Origin: Archilochus colubris
Taxonomy: Eukaryota; Chordata; Aves; Apodiformes; Trochilidae
Assembly: GCA_023079485.1 (NCBI GenBank)
Contig: CM041085.1
Span: forward strand, 96,359,115-96,423,114
DNA length: 64,000 bases
Direction: 5' to 3'
Part shown: one piece after another, positions 36,618 through 48,082 of the stretch
Layout of the letters: each line of letters begins with the position of its first letter
Position numbering within the stretch: the first letter of the stretch is position 1
Translations under genes and position numbers: made by a program
Notes under the pieces: model-generated
Seen by the model: the letters and a program-made list of their open reading frames with translations, nothing else
Told to the model about the DNA's origin: nothing
The model's database searches: none

Positions 36618-37914
36618 CTCTACAAGGATTTTTAGACACTAAATGTGATTTGATCTTACCTGCATTGATTGACTTTACCCCAGTAGAATTCTTTCCAACA
36701 GAACAGATCTCAAGTTATTTCCTTACACCTTCAGTGAGGGAGAATTCTCCCAACTTTTCCTTACTTAGAACTTAAAAGTCAGGGAACTTTTTATCATAGC
36801 TCACGCTCCATGAGCACTTGATACAGTACTTCCAAACTTTTCAGCTCCTAAAGGTTTGGGCTTTTAAGTTCCCTTTTAGAAATGCCATGGGACTCCTGAA
36901 CTACCTACAGGGCACTGCTTTGCCAAGTTACCTCCTGTAACCAATTGAGAAGCACTGAGCTCATCATTACCAGAGTAGGATGTTGGGTTTTACTGTTTGG
37001 AAGAGCTGACTGAAATTTCATGTGTTCTAACCAAAGTTACTTAGATTTTTATGGTAAAGACAACTATGTATTCTCCATCCTAGCCATCTGTAATAAAGGT
37101 GTGCTGTTATCTGATGATATTTCTGATATTTAATACTGGAGACATTTTAGCCTGCTTTAAAACACTAATCACTGCAGAAAGTGTTGGTAGACCTTTAATT
37201 TCTTAAAATTATAGGAAAAAATTATAAAAATAAACAGGTATATCCTGTAAGGCACGTTCTGTACAGCTTAAAAACTGTAATGTCAGATTCCATGGCCTGT
37301 TAACAACACTGATGCAATATTATAGATGTTGCTATGTTCAAGTGACAAAGGGTACTGCACAGAAGAGATGTTTGTATGTGCAAGTAATGTTCAGTTACTA
37401 AAGATAAGCTGTCTTTAAATGACTTCCACATTTAGACTCCACTTTGTTTTGAAGGATGATTTTCCCTACCAGATACAGAAACCAATCCATTTTTACAAGG
37501 CAGTCACTAATCTTAGACAAATCTTTGTCTTTTTGCATATCCTTCACACAAATACACAGATACTCAAGAGAGCTGTAATCTGAACAATCAAGTATGGTAA
37601 TATTTCCTTGAGCTTTTTTTGTACACTTCGCTCAGAATACTTAGCCTATATTTAAAAAGACCATGGTAAACATGCACATTCTTGAATCTGATTTTTAGAA
37701 ATAAATGAAATGTTTCTGTATCTGTCTAGTAAGTTCAGCTACTGATATTAAATGTAAAGACATTTACAGAAGAAGTCAATTCCTGATTTTCAATAGAGGG
37801 AAAACCTTGGGTTCTTGGAAGTCTGATGTAGTTTTTTATTTTATTTTAGTGAGACTGGACTTTTTCCCAGAGTCTGTCTCTTGTTCCTTGTGTAATCCTT
37901 ATTGAATATGCTGT

Positions 37915-38218
37915 TGTGGCCAAAAACACAAATGGTATTCTGGGGTGTATTAAGAGTGCTGTTGCCAACAGGACAGGGGAGGTCATTCTCCCTCTCTACT
38001 CTGCCCTAGTGAGGCCACATCTCATGTTATGGGCTTCCCAGAACAAGAAAGACAAGGAGAGAGTCCAGCACAGGGCTATGATGATGACTCTTCTCCAGAG
38101 ATACTGAAAATGTGCCTGGACTTGATCCTGTGCAACCTGCTCTAGTTGAACCTGGTTTAGCAGGGAGGTTGGACTGGATGATGCCCAGAGGTCCCTTCTA
38201 ACCTCTACCATTCTGTGA
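37915..38218 (+). mobile_element. CR1 LINE with internal deletion
   Basis: The left part matches the ORF2 thumb region ('tctactctgccctagtgagg', then 'agagtccagcacagggctat'). It then jumps, near 38096-38110, to the 3' UTR: 'gcaacctgctctagttgaac', 'ggaggttggactggatgatg' and 'ggtcccttctaacctctacc', ending ATTCTGTGA. The 3' end differs from the ATTCTATGAT-type copies, so it belongs to another CR1 subfamily. About 200 bp of the normal sequence is missing. Confidence 0.88.
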
Positions 38219-40649
38219 ATCAGCAGTACTTAGTGCCTTACTCTCCTCACATTTAAAGTATTTGCTTCATTTTTACCTCTTTCACAGTGATGATACATGC
38301 CCAGTTAAGTTTGGACTTCTTTAGACAGAGCTGTTACCTTCAAATACCTCTTTCTAGACTGATAGATTCTGTGTCTGGTTAGCCATCAGATCAACAGATT
38401 TCTGTGTCATTTCTTGTGACAAAGCCCCACCTGAAGCACATCACCTCCTTGGGCACACAATTGAATGCCTTCATTAATCATGACACTCACATTAGTCAGA
38501 CACTGAGGTCATCCTTACTAACAGCTAAATGTCAGCAGAGAAAATTCCACAGGCCTAATGAAACATGCATTTAGAAAGGTAATGTCTATAAAAAACCCTC
38601 TGATTCCTGATTTTACAGATTTTCTGTGTCCGTACAATGCCCCACACTTTAATCTCCTTTTAGCTAAACTGAAATGTATTGTGTTTTTTGAGTATGCATT
38701 AGCTGCTGTTAACAAATATTACAAATTATCTGTGTTTTAAGGCTAAGCTTAAAGTTGAAAAAGTATAGAAAGGAGAAAAATGGAAAAATAGTTCTTGTGG
38801 ATCAGTGAAAACATGCACGGGTATCTCCAAACCTTGGGCACAACCATAAAAATATTTTCCATTTTGAAATGCCATGACTTAATCTCTTGTATCAGCTATG
38901 CCAGTCAAAATTGACTTTACTGTATATCCAACATCTATTTCTGTAGTATATCAGTAAAGAAAAAAATACTGCAACTGATAATTTTTTACACTAACAAAAC
39001 CCCCTTTTATTTGTGCCAGGAATAACTGCACATTTGCAGCAAGAAAAGAAAAAAAAAGTTTTTGCTATGTAAATAATACATAAAGAACAACAACAAAAGC
39101 ATAGGCCAGCTATAAACTCTTCAGGGAAAAATAAACCCTATAAGTCAGATTTGTGTAGAAAGACCCATTAGGCAGGAAGTTAGTAAGCCAGAGTCTGTCC
39201 TATGACTCTGAGGGGAATAAGTTAATATTGGGAGTTTGGTGCCTTAAATAAGAAATTGCGGAAGAAAGGAAGAAATGTCAGCATTTCATCATTTCTCATT
39301 AGCATTATTTCCTCTAAAAAAAATTTTGTCTGGACAAACATTTTACAATATTAGAGTATAAGCTTGAATAACACTGAGTGTTATAATAAAACTACTACTA
39401 CCAAGGCTACCTTGTGACTCCTAGTACTTCCCTCTTGGTTGTGTTTTGCATTCTCAGGAGGCTTGCAGAGGTGTGTCATTTTCATACACACCAGAAAACA
39501 AGAGTAAGGTCTGGAGTATCATTCTTCTGAAGGGCAGATGTTCAGTTGCATTGAGGATGATGAGATTTTTAGGTCTCAGAAGACTTTAACCCTACATATT
39601 CTGCATAAAGGCATGATATTTTGCCACTTTTTTTCTAAATATTTTAAGATTAAAGCTGAATTTTGAATACCTAAAGGAGTCAAGTCACATCTTCTAGGAT
39701 AGCAAAATGTGATAGGAATGGGATGCTGTGGATATCCTGACACAGTGTGTATGCAGATTAAATCTTCCCAATCTTAAGAAAATGCATGCAGGCAAGGTTT
39801 GTTTATCATATAACAAGATTATGTGATTTTTTTTGTTTCTGTGCCTGCCTTTGGAATCAATATGGAAATACATATGTGCACTTACAAGCACATACAGTTC
39901 CTGGTGTCTGCACCAACTCTTCTTGTTACTCCCCTTTTATCCTGGAAGTAGAATCTGAAAACCAATTAATGAGGAAAGGTACTGGAAGAGCAGTAGTACA
40001 AAAAAGCCCTTTTTATTTTAATGTTGAACAGGTTTCCCTTATTTTAAGTTAGAATCCCTTAGACAATTTGAAAATTCCACTTTGTTTGCATTCAACAAGG
40101 CTGTTCTCACAGATGGGTCTGATGTGTTGCTGATTGCTTGTGAAGACATTGGGACCACAGAAGAAACATGCCTGATACAAAGCTGTTGTGAGAATTACCC
40201 AGCTTAGTTTCCTGGAAATGAAGTCCCAATGGTATGTGAAAGAGAAAAGGACTAAAGATGTGATACAGCTCTCATCAGAGTTCCATGGGGATGTATTGCT
40301 TCTTAAAAACACAATGGCAAGATGTTGGGAAGCAATTCAGCAATGCCTGTATTATAAATCAGTCATGCAAGGATGACTGTGGAGAAGAATAAACTGACTC
40401 AAAGAATAACAGGTATCAAAGATGATGCTCAGAACCCAGAAATTTGTCTGGAAGGTGTTTTGAAGCCCAGAAAACCTCCTAAAATATTAAACTGAAACAT
40501 GGTGAGGTAAAAATTCACCAGTGCAGGACATAGAATGGGGTTATTTTGCTTTGTCCTGAGCTTAGCACCAAGTCTATGCAATATGCTTTCCATTTTCTGA
40601 CAGATATTTCTTTCTATATTTGTATCATATTATATCTTAGTGACCTGGT
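38219..40649. other. Unique non-coding DNA
   Basis: No gene or transposon recognised. Short ORFs only. The sequence CCTGGT at 40644-40649 is the left target duplication of the adjacent LTR. Confidence 0.5.
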
Positions 40650-40810
40650 TGGAGAGGACCAGGATAGAAAACCCCACCTAGGACAGCAGCATCAGCTGCC
40701 AGGCTGTTGATGTGGCATTGATCATGGGGAGCAGCTGAGCCTACGGGAGGAGAGGACGGGCCAGGTGACCCAAATGGACCCCTCACAGTGTTCTTTCCCA
40801 TGGTGCTCAG

Positions 40811-40817
40811 TATAAAA
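40811..40817 (+). promoter_or_regulatory. LTR TATA box
   Basis: TATAAAA lies 161 bases into the LTR, 296 bases before the polyadenylation signal, as expected for the end of U3. Confidence 0.6.
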
Positions 40818-41112
40818 TGGCTCTCATGCCAGCCCTCTGGTGGCTTCTCTGTCTGGTGTGCTGGTTGAGGTAAGGTCTCTCTCCTGCTGCTCTTTGTTTC
40901 CTCACTAGAGATCATCAATCACCAGGACAGGTTGCTTTCTGCCTTCCCAAGCAGGATGAGCTTGGTTGCTCTGAGACTGTTGTGGGCTGTCACTGCAACC
41001 CTAGACTTGGGCACCCCCCTCTACTGTCCAGTCCAGTGTGGGACTTTTCCAGTAGGGCAAGCTTCATATTTGCGTATTTGTATATACATTTATAATTTGC
41101 TATGATTACCTT

Positions 41113-41118
41113 ATTAAA
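41113..41118 (+). terminator. LTR polyadenylation signal
   Basis: ATTAAA, followed by a T-rich stretch (tttttttcttcc), in the position of an R/U5 border. Confidence 0.55.
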
Positions 41119-41526
41119 CCTACCCAAGTTTTTTTCTTCCAACCTGAAAGTCTCTCTCCCTTTTTCATTTCTTCATCTTCCCCCGGGAAGGTAGTGGGGA
41201 ATAATAGAGCATCTGTCACTGTCTGGATGCTGTCTAAGACCCTGACACCTGGTAATTAAGTCTACATAGCTGTGGGGAATCACTGACTACCAGCACTGAA
41301 TTATCACAGTATTCAAAGGTCTGCTCTAAGTTCTAGCTACAGGGGAGCCCTACATTTGATATTTTAAGTATTTGGGAACTCACAGGACTTGATTGTGTTA
41401 GTCACACATTTGTATACTGGTAAATTGCCATTATTTTCACTGGCATAAAGGTAACAAGGAGAGAGTATTAAGACTAGCAGGCAGTATACAAAGTTTTCCT
41501 AAGGTTTCTGTCTGTTATAATCAAAG

Positions 41527-41577
41527 TGTTTGTTTTTTGTTTTTTTTTGTTTGTTTGTTTGTTTTTGTGTTTTTTTT
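41527..41577. repeat. T/G-rich (TTTG)n low-complexity tract
   Basis: Fifty bases of T and G only, with several TTTG units. Confidence 0.9.
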
Positions 41578-42703
41578 CCCCAAACCTCCCAGTTCATGTA
41601 TTTCTATACTTTGTGCAAGATGAGTCAGACAAAAACTGTACATGTTTACATTCCATAGCATGGAAGGTACAGTAACTCTGAAACCTCACCTCTGCTATGT
41701 GCTAATCCACTTTTGAACTGTCACTTACTGACATTTCCACAGTAATCCATGGTACTGCAACCGTAGAACTGTTCTGTATTAATCTAACCCACTGTAGCAT
41801 TATTCTCAGTCATCCAGCACACTGTGGCTGCACAGCATTAAACACTCAAGCATTGTGTAGCATCATTATCTCTTCATCCAATCTCTCCTGGCAACCACAC
41901 CCTCCCATTTATTCTGCATATTCACAGTTCTGCAGCCCTCAGACAACTCTGTACTGCATACACAATCTTATATCTCAACTATGTGAATCTTCTTATGTGC
42001 TTTTCTATTGACTCTGTCCTTTACTTGGAAGGCAGCAGAAGACAATTCCTATTTCAGTACTGCTTAACAGTATGTTATGACCCATATGTCTCACACTGCT
42101 GCCCATAACAAGTACATAAATTGATACGTGGTGGTTTGCAAGGACTCAGTTTGCTGACCTAAATATTTTACCACAAAAATACAAGAGATGTGGAGAAGCA
42201 ACTTAATTCTATTTGGTCAATGTGAATGTTTGAAGTTGTGGTTTTTCTTTCATTCCCTTTTCATTCCAGAAGATTGCATATTTGATAAAAGCTTTGCAGT
42301 TTCTAGTAGAATACTCTTAACTTCAACACAGATACACATTTTGCCACAAAACCTCTTCCTTTTAAAATGTGTAGTAAAAAGTAATATGACGATTTTTGCC
42401 CTTAGAAGTCCATGCCTTCATAAAAAGCTTACAATGTGTAGTGATTGCTTCCTGGGGAAAAACCCACAACTTTTGGATATCTTGCTAGAAAATAACTTTG
42501 CCTTTCCTTATGTAAAACTTCTAAACATAAAGTAACACCTCCATTTATGGAGATTTATACAGATGCTAAAATTTTGACATCTACATAGCATCAGTCATTT
42601 AAAAAACAAAACAAAACAAGCCATACCAGGAATCAAAGCTACTGCAAAACATGGAGAAGAATCATTTCAACTGTTCCTAGACTTGTCAACAGCTGAAATG
42701 TTG

Positions 42704-42730
42704 CTGTGGTCTGTCTCTGGCAGACCACAG
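42704..42730. repeat. Inverted repeat, 10-bp arms
   Basis: CTGTGGTCTG (42704-42713) and CAGACCACAG (42721-42730) are exact reverse complements around the 7-nt loop TCTCTGG. A related GGTCTGCCACA follows about 20 bases later. Confidence 0.75.
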
Positions 42731-42939
42731 GTATTACTTCACAGTTGGTCTGCCACAAGGCATAACCACCAGTATCTGACAGGGAGAAAATAAGGAGAAA
42801 AATATGTTGCTAACTAAAAAAAAAAATCAGTTACAGTTTTTTGGTGATGGAGCTAATCAAAGAATTTGCCCTCCCACCAAGCAGAAAATTCTGTCTCTCT
42901 CAGTTCTGATTTGGCAAAGCAGCTAAAACAAAACTCCAA

Positions 42940-43435
42940 AATAGAAACCACATCTTGGCCACATAAAATTCATGGGTCGACACAAAGATGGTTTAACAGG
43001 CAAAGCAAAAGCTGCCTGTGCAAACAAAGCAAAATAAGGAATTAATTCATTACTTCTAATTGGCAGGCAGTTGTTCAGCCACATCCAGGAGAGCAGGGCT
43101 CCTTCATGAGGAACTGCTACTTCGGAAGACAAATTCCATCACTCAGAAGGTGTCTCTCTTTCTTCTTGTTCCCCCAGCTTTCTATACTGTGTATGACATC
43201 ACATGGCACAGAATATCCCTTTGGGCAGTTCAGATCAGATGTCTGGGCTGCACCCCCTCCCACCTTCCAGCTGGCAGGACATGAGAAACTGACAAGCCCT
43301 TAGGTAGTGGAAACACTACTTAGCAACAACTAAAACTTCCGTGTGTTATCAACACTTGACATACTAAATACTAAACACAGTACTGTACCAACTACTAGGA
43401 AGAAAATTAACTCTAATCTGGCTAATAGGAGGACA
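42940..43435 (-). mobile_element. LTR of endogenous retrovirus type A, 5' (left) end unclear
   Basis: Matches the type-A family in order: 'aaattcatgggtcgacacaa', 'aaggaattaattcattactt', then '...gagagcagggctcc', 'gcacagaatatccctttggg', 'agcaacaactaaaacttccg' and 'taggaagaaaattaactcta', ending GGACA at 43435. The right end resembles that of 13712-14499. The left TG end and target duplication could not be located, so the copy may be truncated. Sense direction is minus, as for the other type-A copies. Confidence 0.8.
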
Positions 43436-46400
43436 ACTGGACAAACCCCTTGGGCTCTAGGTACTCAGTGTCAGTTTAGGAAAGATGTTTTCCTGGCTTT
43501 GCAGTGGTTTGGTTCTACATCTGGTTTGTGAGGAGCATATGTTCCTTTATGGGGAACTACAACATTCCTTTCAGCCTTGCATTTATACCTGGAGTCTTTT
43601 TTCCACTAGGTACATCTCCCTAAATTAATCTTTATTGTGGGTACCTTTTCACAGCTTCCACATGCTTACATTGTTGGGTTTTTTACCTCATGGTAAACTA
43701 ATAACTGATGGAAAAAACACTTGTCTTACTCTCTGTTTTGTTTTTACAGGTAGCTATTGTCAAAAAAGGATCAAAATACAAGAATGTTCTGTACACCTTA
43801 TGCACATCTTTTATAGCATATTGCTGACCTCAGACTTAGGACATGCATTTCAATCTTTTGAGACTTTAAATTTTATTTCTCAAGGGGAAAAGAAGAAGCA
43901 GACAAACAAAAGATTTCATCCTGTCTCTCTCCCCTTTCTCCAAGCACTTCTCTGTCAGTTCAGCCCCAAAATTATGCTTAGAAAGTGGCAGGAACCATCT
44001 TAACACCACTGCCGAACAGCACAACAGGGAGGAGATTGTGTTTAGTGCATAGGATCCAGAACAGGGTTTTCCTCAGGCAAAAAGCAAAGACATTTGCAGC
44101 AAATATCACTGGGTGGAGACAAGAAACAGTAAAGGTGAAGCCAGCAGAGATTACAACCAGATAATGGTAACAGAGATTAGAGTTAAAAGTAGATTAAAAC
44201 CAAGAGAGGAGAAGGAGAAGATGGGCATATTGTTAGGAGAACTGGAATAATTATTCTAAATAACTTTGATATTTTGTCATGGTGTGGAGGGTGACAAATG
44301 CAAATCACAGATGCAGTATAAAAACAGGAATGCTGACAGAAGGCAAGACAAGAGGCAGGAATATTTGAGACAAAGTCAAAGGTTCAGTGACATCCAAGAC
44401 AGAACCAGGTGTTTTTCCACCTTGCATATATTATTTGCCTGGAATGAATGTCATATAAGGTAATATCAGAGTATTGCAGGTATATGCGATATCTTTTTTT
44501 TTCCTCTGGGGCCATTAGGGGATCTTTCATTTCTCTGTCTCCTTCCCAACCTGGAGAAGGAGATTTTTCTCTGGAGAAAAATATGATGTCTGGATGGGGA
44601 GATAGATGCACAAGAACTTCACAAATCACTACCAACGGTATCCCCAAAATAGCCTTGATCAAACTGTTCACAGATGAGTAGACATCAAACACCACTGCTT
44701 TGTATAGGCAGTACACCAAGATTTCTTTCCAAAACTTCCAGTGATGGTGGTACATTTGTTAAAGATATCTTGTATTTGTGAGCTGTCAGCAATTATGTCC
44801 CACACTTCAGATAAGGACATAACACAGTGCACAGCTGGTTCTTAGATATTATCTTTGCCTACACCTGGACTTCTTGCACCTGTATACAGCTACATGGGAC
44901 TCAGCCCCTGTGTTCAGTTATGTGTCTGCTAGAGGAGGCTTGTCAGTAAACATATTTATATTCCTCTGCTTTTAAAGACATGATGAAATGAGCTTGTTAG
45001 ACAACAAATATGCTATATTGCATACTGAAAGGATATGCTTATATTATTTCTGTCTTGGTAAATAGAAGAATAGAATTCTTCATCTTACACTGTGAGTGGT
45101 ATTTTGATTGAAATTTTGGTGCTGGTAAAACAAATACGTGTCTGCTCTTGACATCATCAGAGTGAAACTTCATTGTGTATTTGTCACATGATGAAATGCC
45201 CGTATACAGGTGCAACTGTCCCTTTATCAGCAATAGAATAAATTGACACTATTGCTGCTTGGTGCACATATACTGCACATATAACATTTACATAGGTGAT
45301 TATTCCTAACATGCCCATAAATGTATCTCATACTGACAGAAGCTTCAGGAAAAAAGATGTCAGCAAGTCAAAGTGGACCAGTTCCAGAAGGTTTTTGAAA
45401 GAGCTTCTTGCTTTTAATTCTTAGTAAGATCATCAATATATTTATTTCTTCTTTTAATAGGGATCCCTACAACAAAGGACTTGGAGCAGTTCCTTTAAGA
45501 AGAGAAGGACAGCGCTGAGTCAAGTCTCTCAGCGTGAGTGACAGCTAGTAGCAGGGCTGGCTTGCAGCTATGGACCATAGCAAGCACAACCAATGAGAAC
45601 TTGTTTAAAAACAAAAAACCCAAAAAAAGGGTGTGTAGATTCCCAGTATAAACAAAGTCCTCCTTAAATAGCTAAGTTTGTGAATAAGAGTGTGACAAGT
45701 CTGGATATTCCACTAAGGCTATTTGTTCCAGGCCATTTAGAGGAATGCAGCTGAATAAGCCACAGAATAAGAATTTGTTGCCTGATATGACAGCAAACTG
45801 TCCTAGCAGTGACTGCATGTTCACTCATCAGAAGGTGTGATCAAGCATCTGTATGCTATGGCAATTTCATTTGCTACTATCTGCAGCGAGAACAGTCCGA
45901 GACTTGCCACAAAGATTTAAAAAAGAAAGCCCAGGCTTCTTTATCTGGATGATCAAACCCAGACTTAGTTCTCACAAAATGCACACTGCATAAAGAGCTA
46001 AATGGAAAAGCTCTGTGAGTCCTGATAACGAGAAGAATTTTGTTGTTTTTCAGACTACGAGAGGTAGGATGATAATAAGTGACAGAAGAACACTACAGAG
46101 CAGAGATTATTGCAACTGAGTTGATGAAGCCAACTGAAAACAGAAGCCCTAGACAAGCAGCCTTGGAAAATACAAAACCTGGTAAGTGTCTTTTTAGAAG
46201 AACACAGGAACACAGGTGGCTTGGCAATTCAACATAAGAAGGAAAGGTAACTTTTATTAAGCTGGAATATCTAAATGAAAACAGAGCCAAGTGCAGTTAT
46301 TGAAAGCCAGAAATGTAATTGTGATTCAGGAATCCACTTCAAAGTTGGAATACTTAAACTGGGTAGAGATATGATCTCTTACTGCTTAAACTTAGAAAAA

Positions 46401-47743
46401 TCAAAAGGTTGTGCTGTTCTGAACATAAAGCAAGCCATCTCCAATTAAAAAAATAGCTCAAGAAACCAAAAGAACTGCACCATATTTTTAGTATAACCAG
46501 TGGATTCCCTGAAAACATTAGGTTTCCATCACAGAATGCAAGAACCATATTTAGGTTTAAAATATTAGGGTCAGCTGTTTCTGTTATACTTTCCACTCTT
46601 TTTCTTATATGCACCATGAGAATATTAGAGCTGGCTCAAAACCATTCTTACAAGAATGGTTTTCATTCTTATATGGAGAGCCTTTTTTGGCAAAACTGGA
46701 CTTTGCCTATAGCATATAAACGGAGCAATAGTAAAAAAACTATAAAATAAATAAACCCAGAAAAAATGAAAATGCTTAAGGCCACTTTGAGTAAACATCA
46801 TGCAATCTGTTTATAATGAGAAAGAAACTCGTTATTACTACTACGAAGAAAAATAAAATACCAAAGCAAAATAAGTTAACTCCTTGGGTGGACACAAAAT
46901 GAAGCAATTTGAAAACTAGAAACTGAACCAGTCTGCTCTTGAAGCAGTAAGTTCAGAGAATACTAGTAATCATTTCCCAAACACTGTGAACTAGAAATGA
47001 GAATTGTAAAGGAGTTCCCTGATTTTCTTCAAAAAGTGCCATTGGGAAATTCAGCTGAAAGATGTGCTATCTGCTACATGCCTGGTAATCCACAATGGCT
47101 AAAAGAACACTAGGTGTAAGGGCAGTCATACTAATAATGAAATGAGTGAACTGTAATCAAGTAGACAAGGAGTCATCAGGTAAAACAACAGTGTCAGAAA
47201 AGGTCTAGAAAACAGGCAGATATGTTAACTGAGGCAACATTCAGGATATTAGCAAATGCTTACTTATCTTCAAGTATAGGGTTCAGTACAAAGCAAAGCT
47301 ACATATAAAGAATTTTTTTTTCAGAAGATAAATAATTCACACCAAGCAAGTCTCTAAAGTTAACAGTAACACTGACATTACCTTGTGGGCCAGAATTTGA
47401 TGGAAGGGTAGATTTAAGGAGAAGCTGCCATGACAAGGGAAAGAAAAAAACACAAGAAAAAAATACTTCATACATTCTTTTCAGTGTTAGAGCATAACAT
47501 TAAAGGACACAGATGTCCTACCTGCTGGTAGAAACATGTGTCTCAGCATAGTATTCCAGACACTATGTAGTTTGATGCAAATACTAATGTATGCATTCAC
47601 AGGCTGGCAAACTGTGGGAAGATGGATTAACTTCTGTGGGCTTCAGTGTCACAGATAATGCTATTATGGTGAGTCAGTAAATTGTTAATGTCTGTTTTCA
47701 ACAGTAAGAACAACTCTTCAGATCAGTACTTCAAATGAAATTA
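43436..47743. other. Unique non-coding DNA
   Basis: No gene recognised. Two ORFs just over 120 codons (43635-44003 + and 44384-44755 -) have no family motifs. A perfect 12-bp-arm inverted repeat lies at 46638-46663. Confidence 0.5.
46638..46663. repeat. Perfect inverted repeat, 12-bp arms
   Basis: AAAACCATTCTT (46638-46649) and AAGAATGGTTTT (46652-46663) are exact reverse complements separated by AC. An ATTCTT copy follows at 46665-46670. With only a 2-nt spacer it is a near-palindrome, able to form a cruciform or bind a dimer. Confidence 0.85.
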
Positions 47744-47794
47744 ATCCCCTTGCGGTGATCCCTGCTGGGGTCTGCCTGCCCATGGGGTAACTAC

Positions 47795-48082
47795 TGAGAG
47801 GTCCTGATGGGCATTAAGTTAAGCCTAAACCAGCAAGTGTGCCACGGTAGCAGTGATGGCCAAGAGCATCCTGTGCTGTATTAGTGGCAGCACAGCCAGA
47901 TGACTGAGGGAGGAGACCATCCCTCCTTACTGACAACTTGCTGCCTCCATCCTTGGAGTTTTTCAAAGCATGACTGAAAAACACTGAACAATCCAGGCAG
48001 ATCTCATAACTTACCCTACTTTAAGCAAGAGGTTGAACTAGGAACTTTCTGAATCTTTTTCACCCTTAGTTATCCTGCAAGA
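47795..48082 (+). mobile_element. CR1 LINE, diverged, internally deleted
   Basis: The left part, 'ggtcctgatgggcattaagt' to 'gccaagagcatcctgtgctg', fits the ORF2 thumb region. It then jumps to the 3' region, 'ccttggagtttttcaaagca', 'caatccaggcagatctcata', 'agaggttgaactaggaactt'. The match is weaker than for the other copies, so this is an older insertion. The left edge may extend to about 47744. Confidence 0.75.

Larger units (their letters stand above)
27496..37914. other. Long unique AT-rich region
   Basis: About 10 kb with no recognised gene or transposon. Simple tracts are listed separately: T19 at 28491-28509, an ATTATGATAT tandem at 29111-29186, TTTG at 34966-34994, TA-rich at 35583-35641 and a 16-bp period duplication at 36589-36617. 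This is the longest repeat-poor stretch in the window. It would be the first place to look for conserved non-coding elements, which cannot be recognised from one sequence. Confidence 0.5.
40650..41247 (+). mobile_element. Solo LTR with perfect 6-bp target duplication (ERVK-like)
   Basis: The 598-bp element begins TGGAGAGGACC and ends CCCTGACA, with TG...CA termini. It is flanked by CCTGGT at 40644-40649 and CCTGGT at 41248-41253. A 6-bp duplication is typical of betaretrovirus-like (ERVK) integrases. Inside, TATAAAA at 40811-40817 is the U3 core promoter and ATTAAA at 41113-41118 the polyadenylation signal, both on the + strand. No retroviral coding sequence flanks it, so it is a solo LTR. 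The short minus-strand ORF at 40637-40918 is not a gene. Confidence 0.88.
41254..42939. other. Unique DNA with T/G-rich tract and a hairpin
   Basis: No gene recognised. It includes a T/G simple repeat at 41527-41577 and a perfect 10-bp-arm hairpin at 42704-42730. The 115-codon ORF at 42188-42535 matches nothing I know. Confidence 0.5.

Noticed and set aside
40637..40918. 93-codon minus-strand ORF
   Set aside because: Antisense within the 40.65-kb solo LTR.
42188..42535. 115-codon + strand ORF
   Set aside because: Composition dominated by Phe/Leu/Ser as expected in T-rich random sequence; no homology recognised.
43635..44003. 122-codon + strand ORF preceded internally by a strong acceptor (ttttgtttttacag at 43749)
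   Set aside because: The acceptor lies inside the ORF, no good donor follows in frame, and the peptide resembles nothing known.
44384..44755. 123-codon minus-strand ORF
   Set aside because: No recognised family, no neighbouring exon signals, and an overlapping + strand ORF of similar quality. One such ORF is expected in 64 kb.
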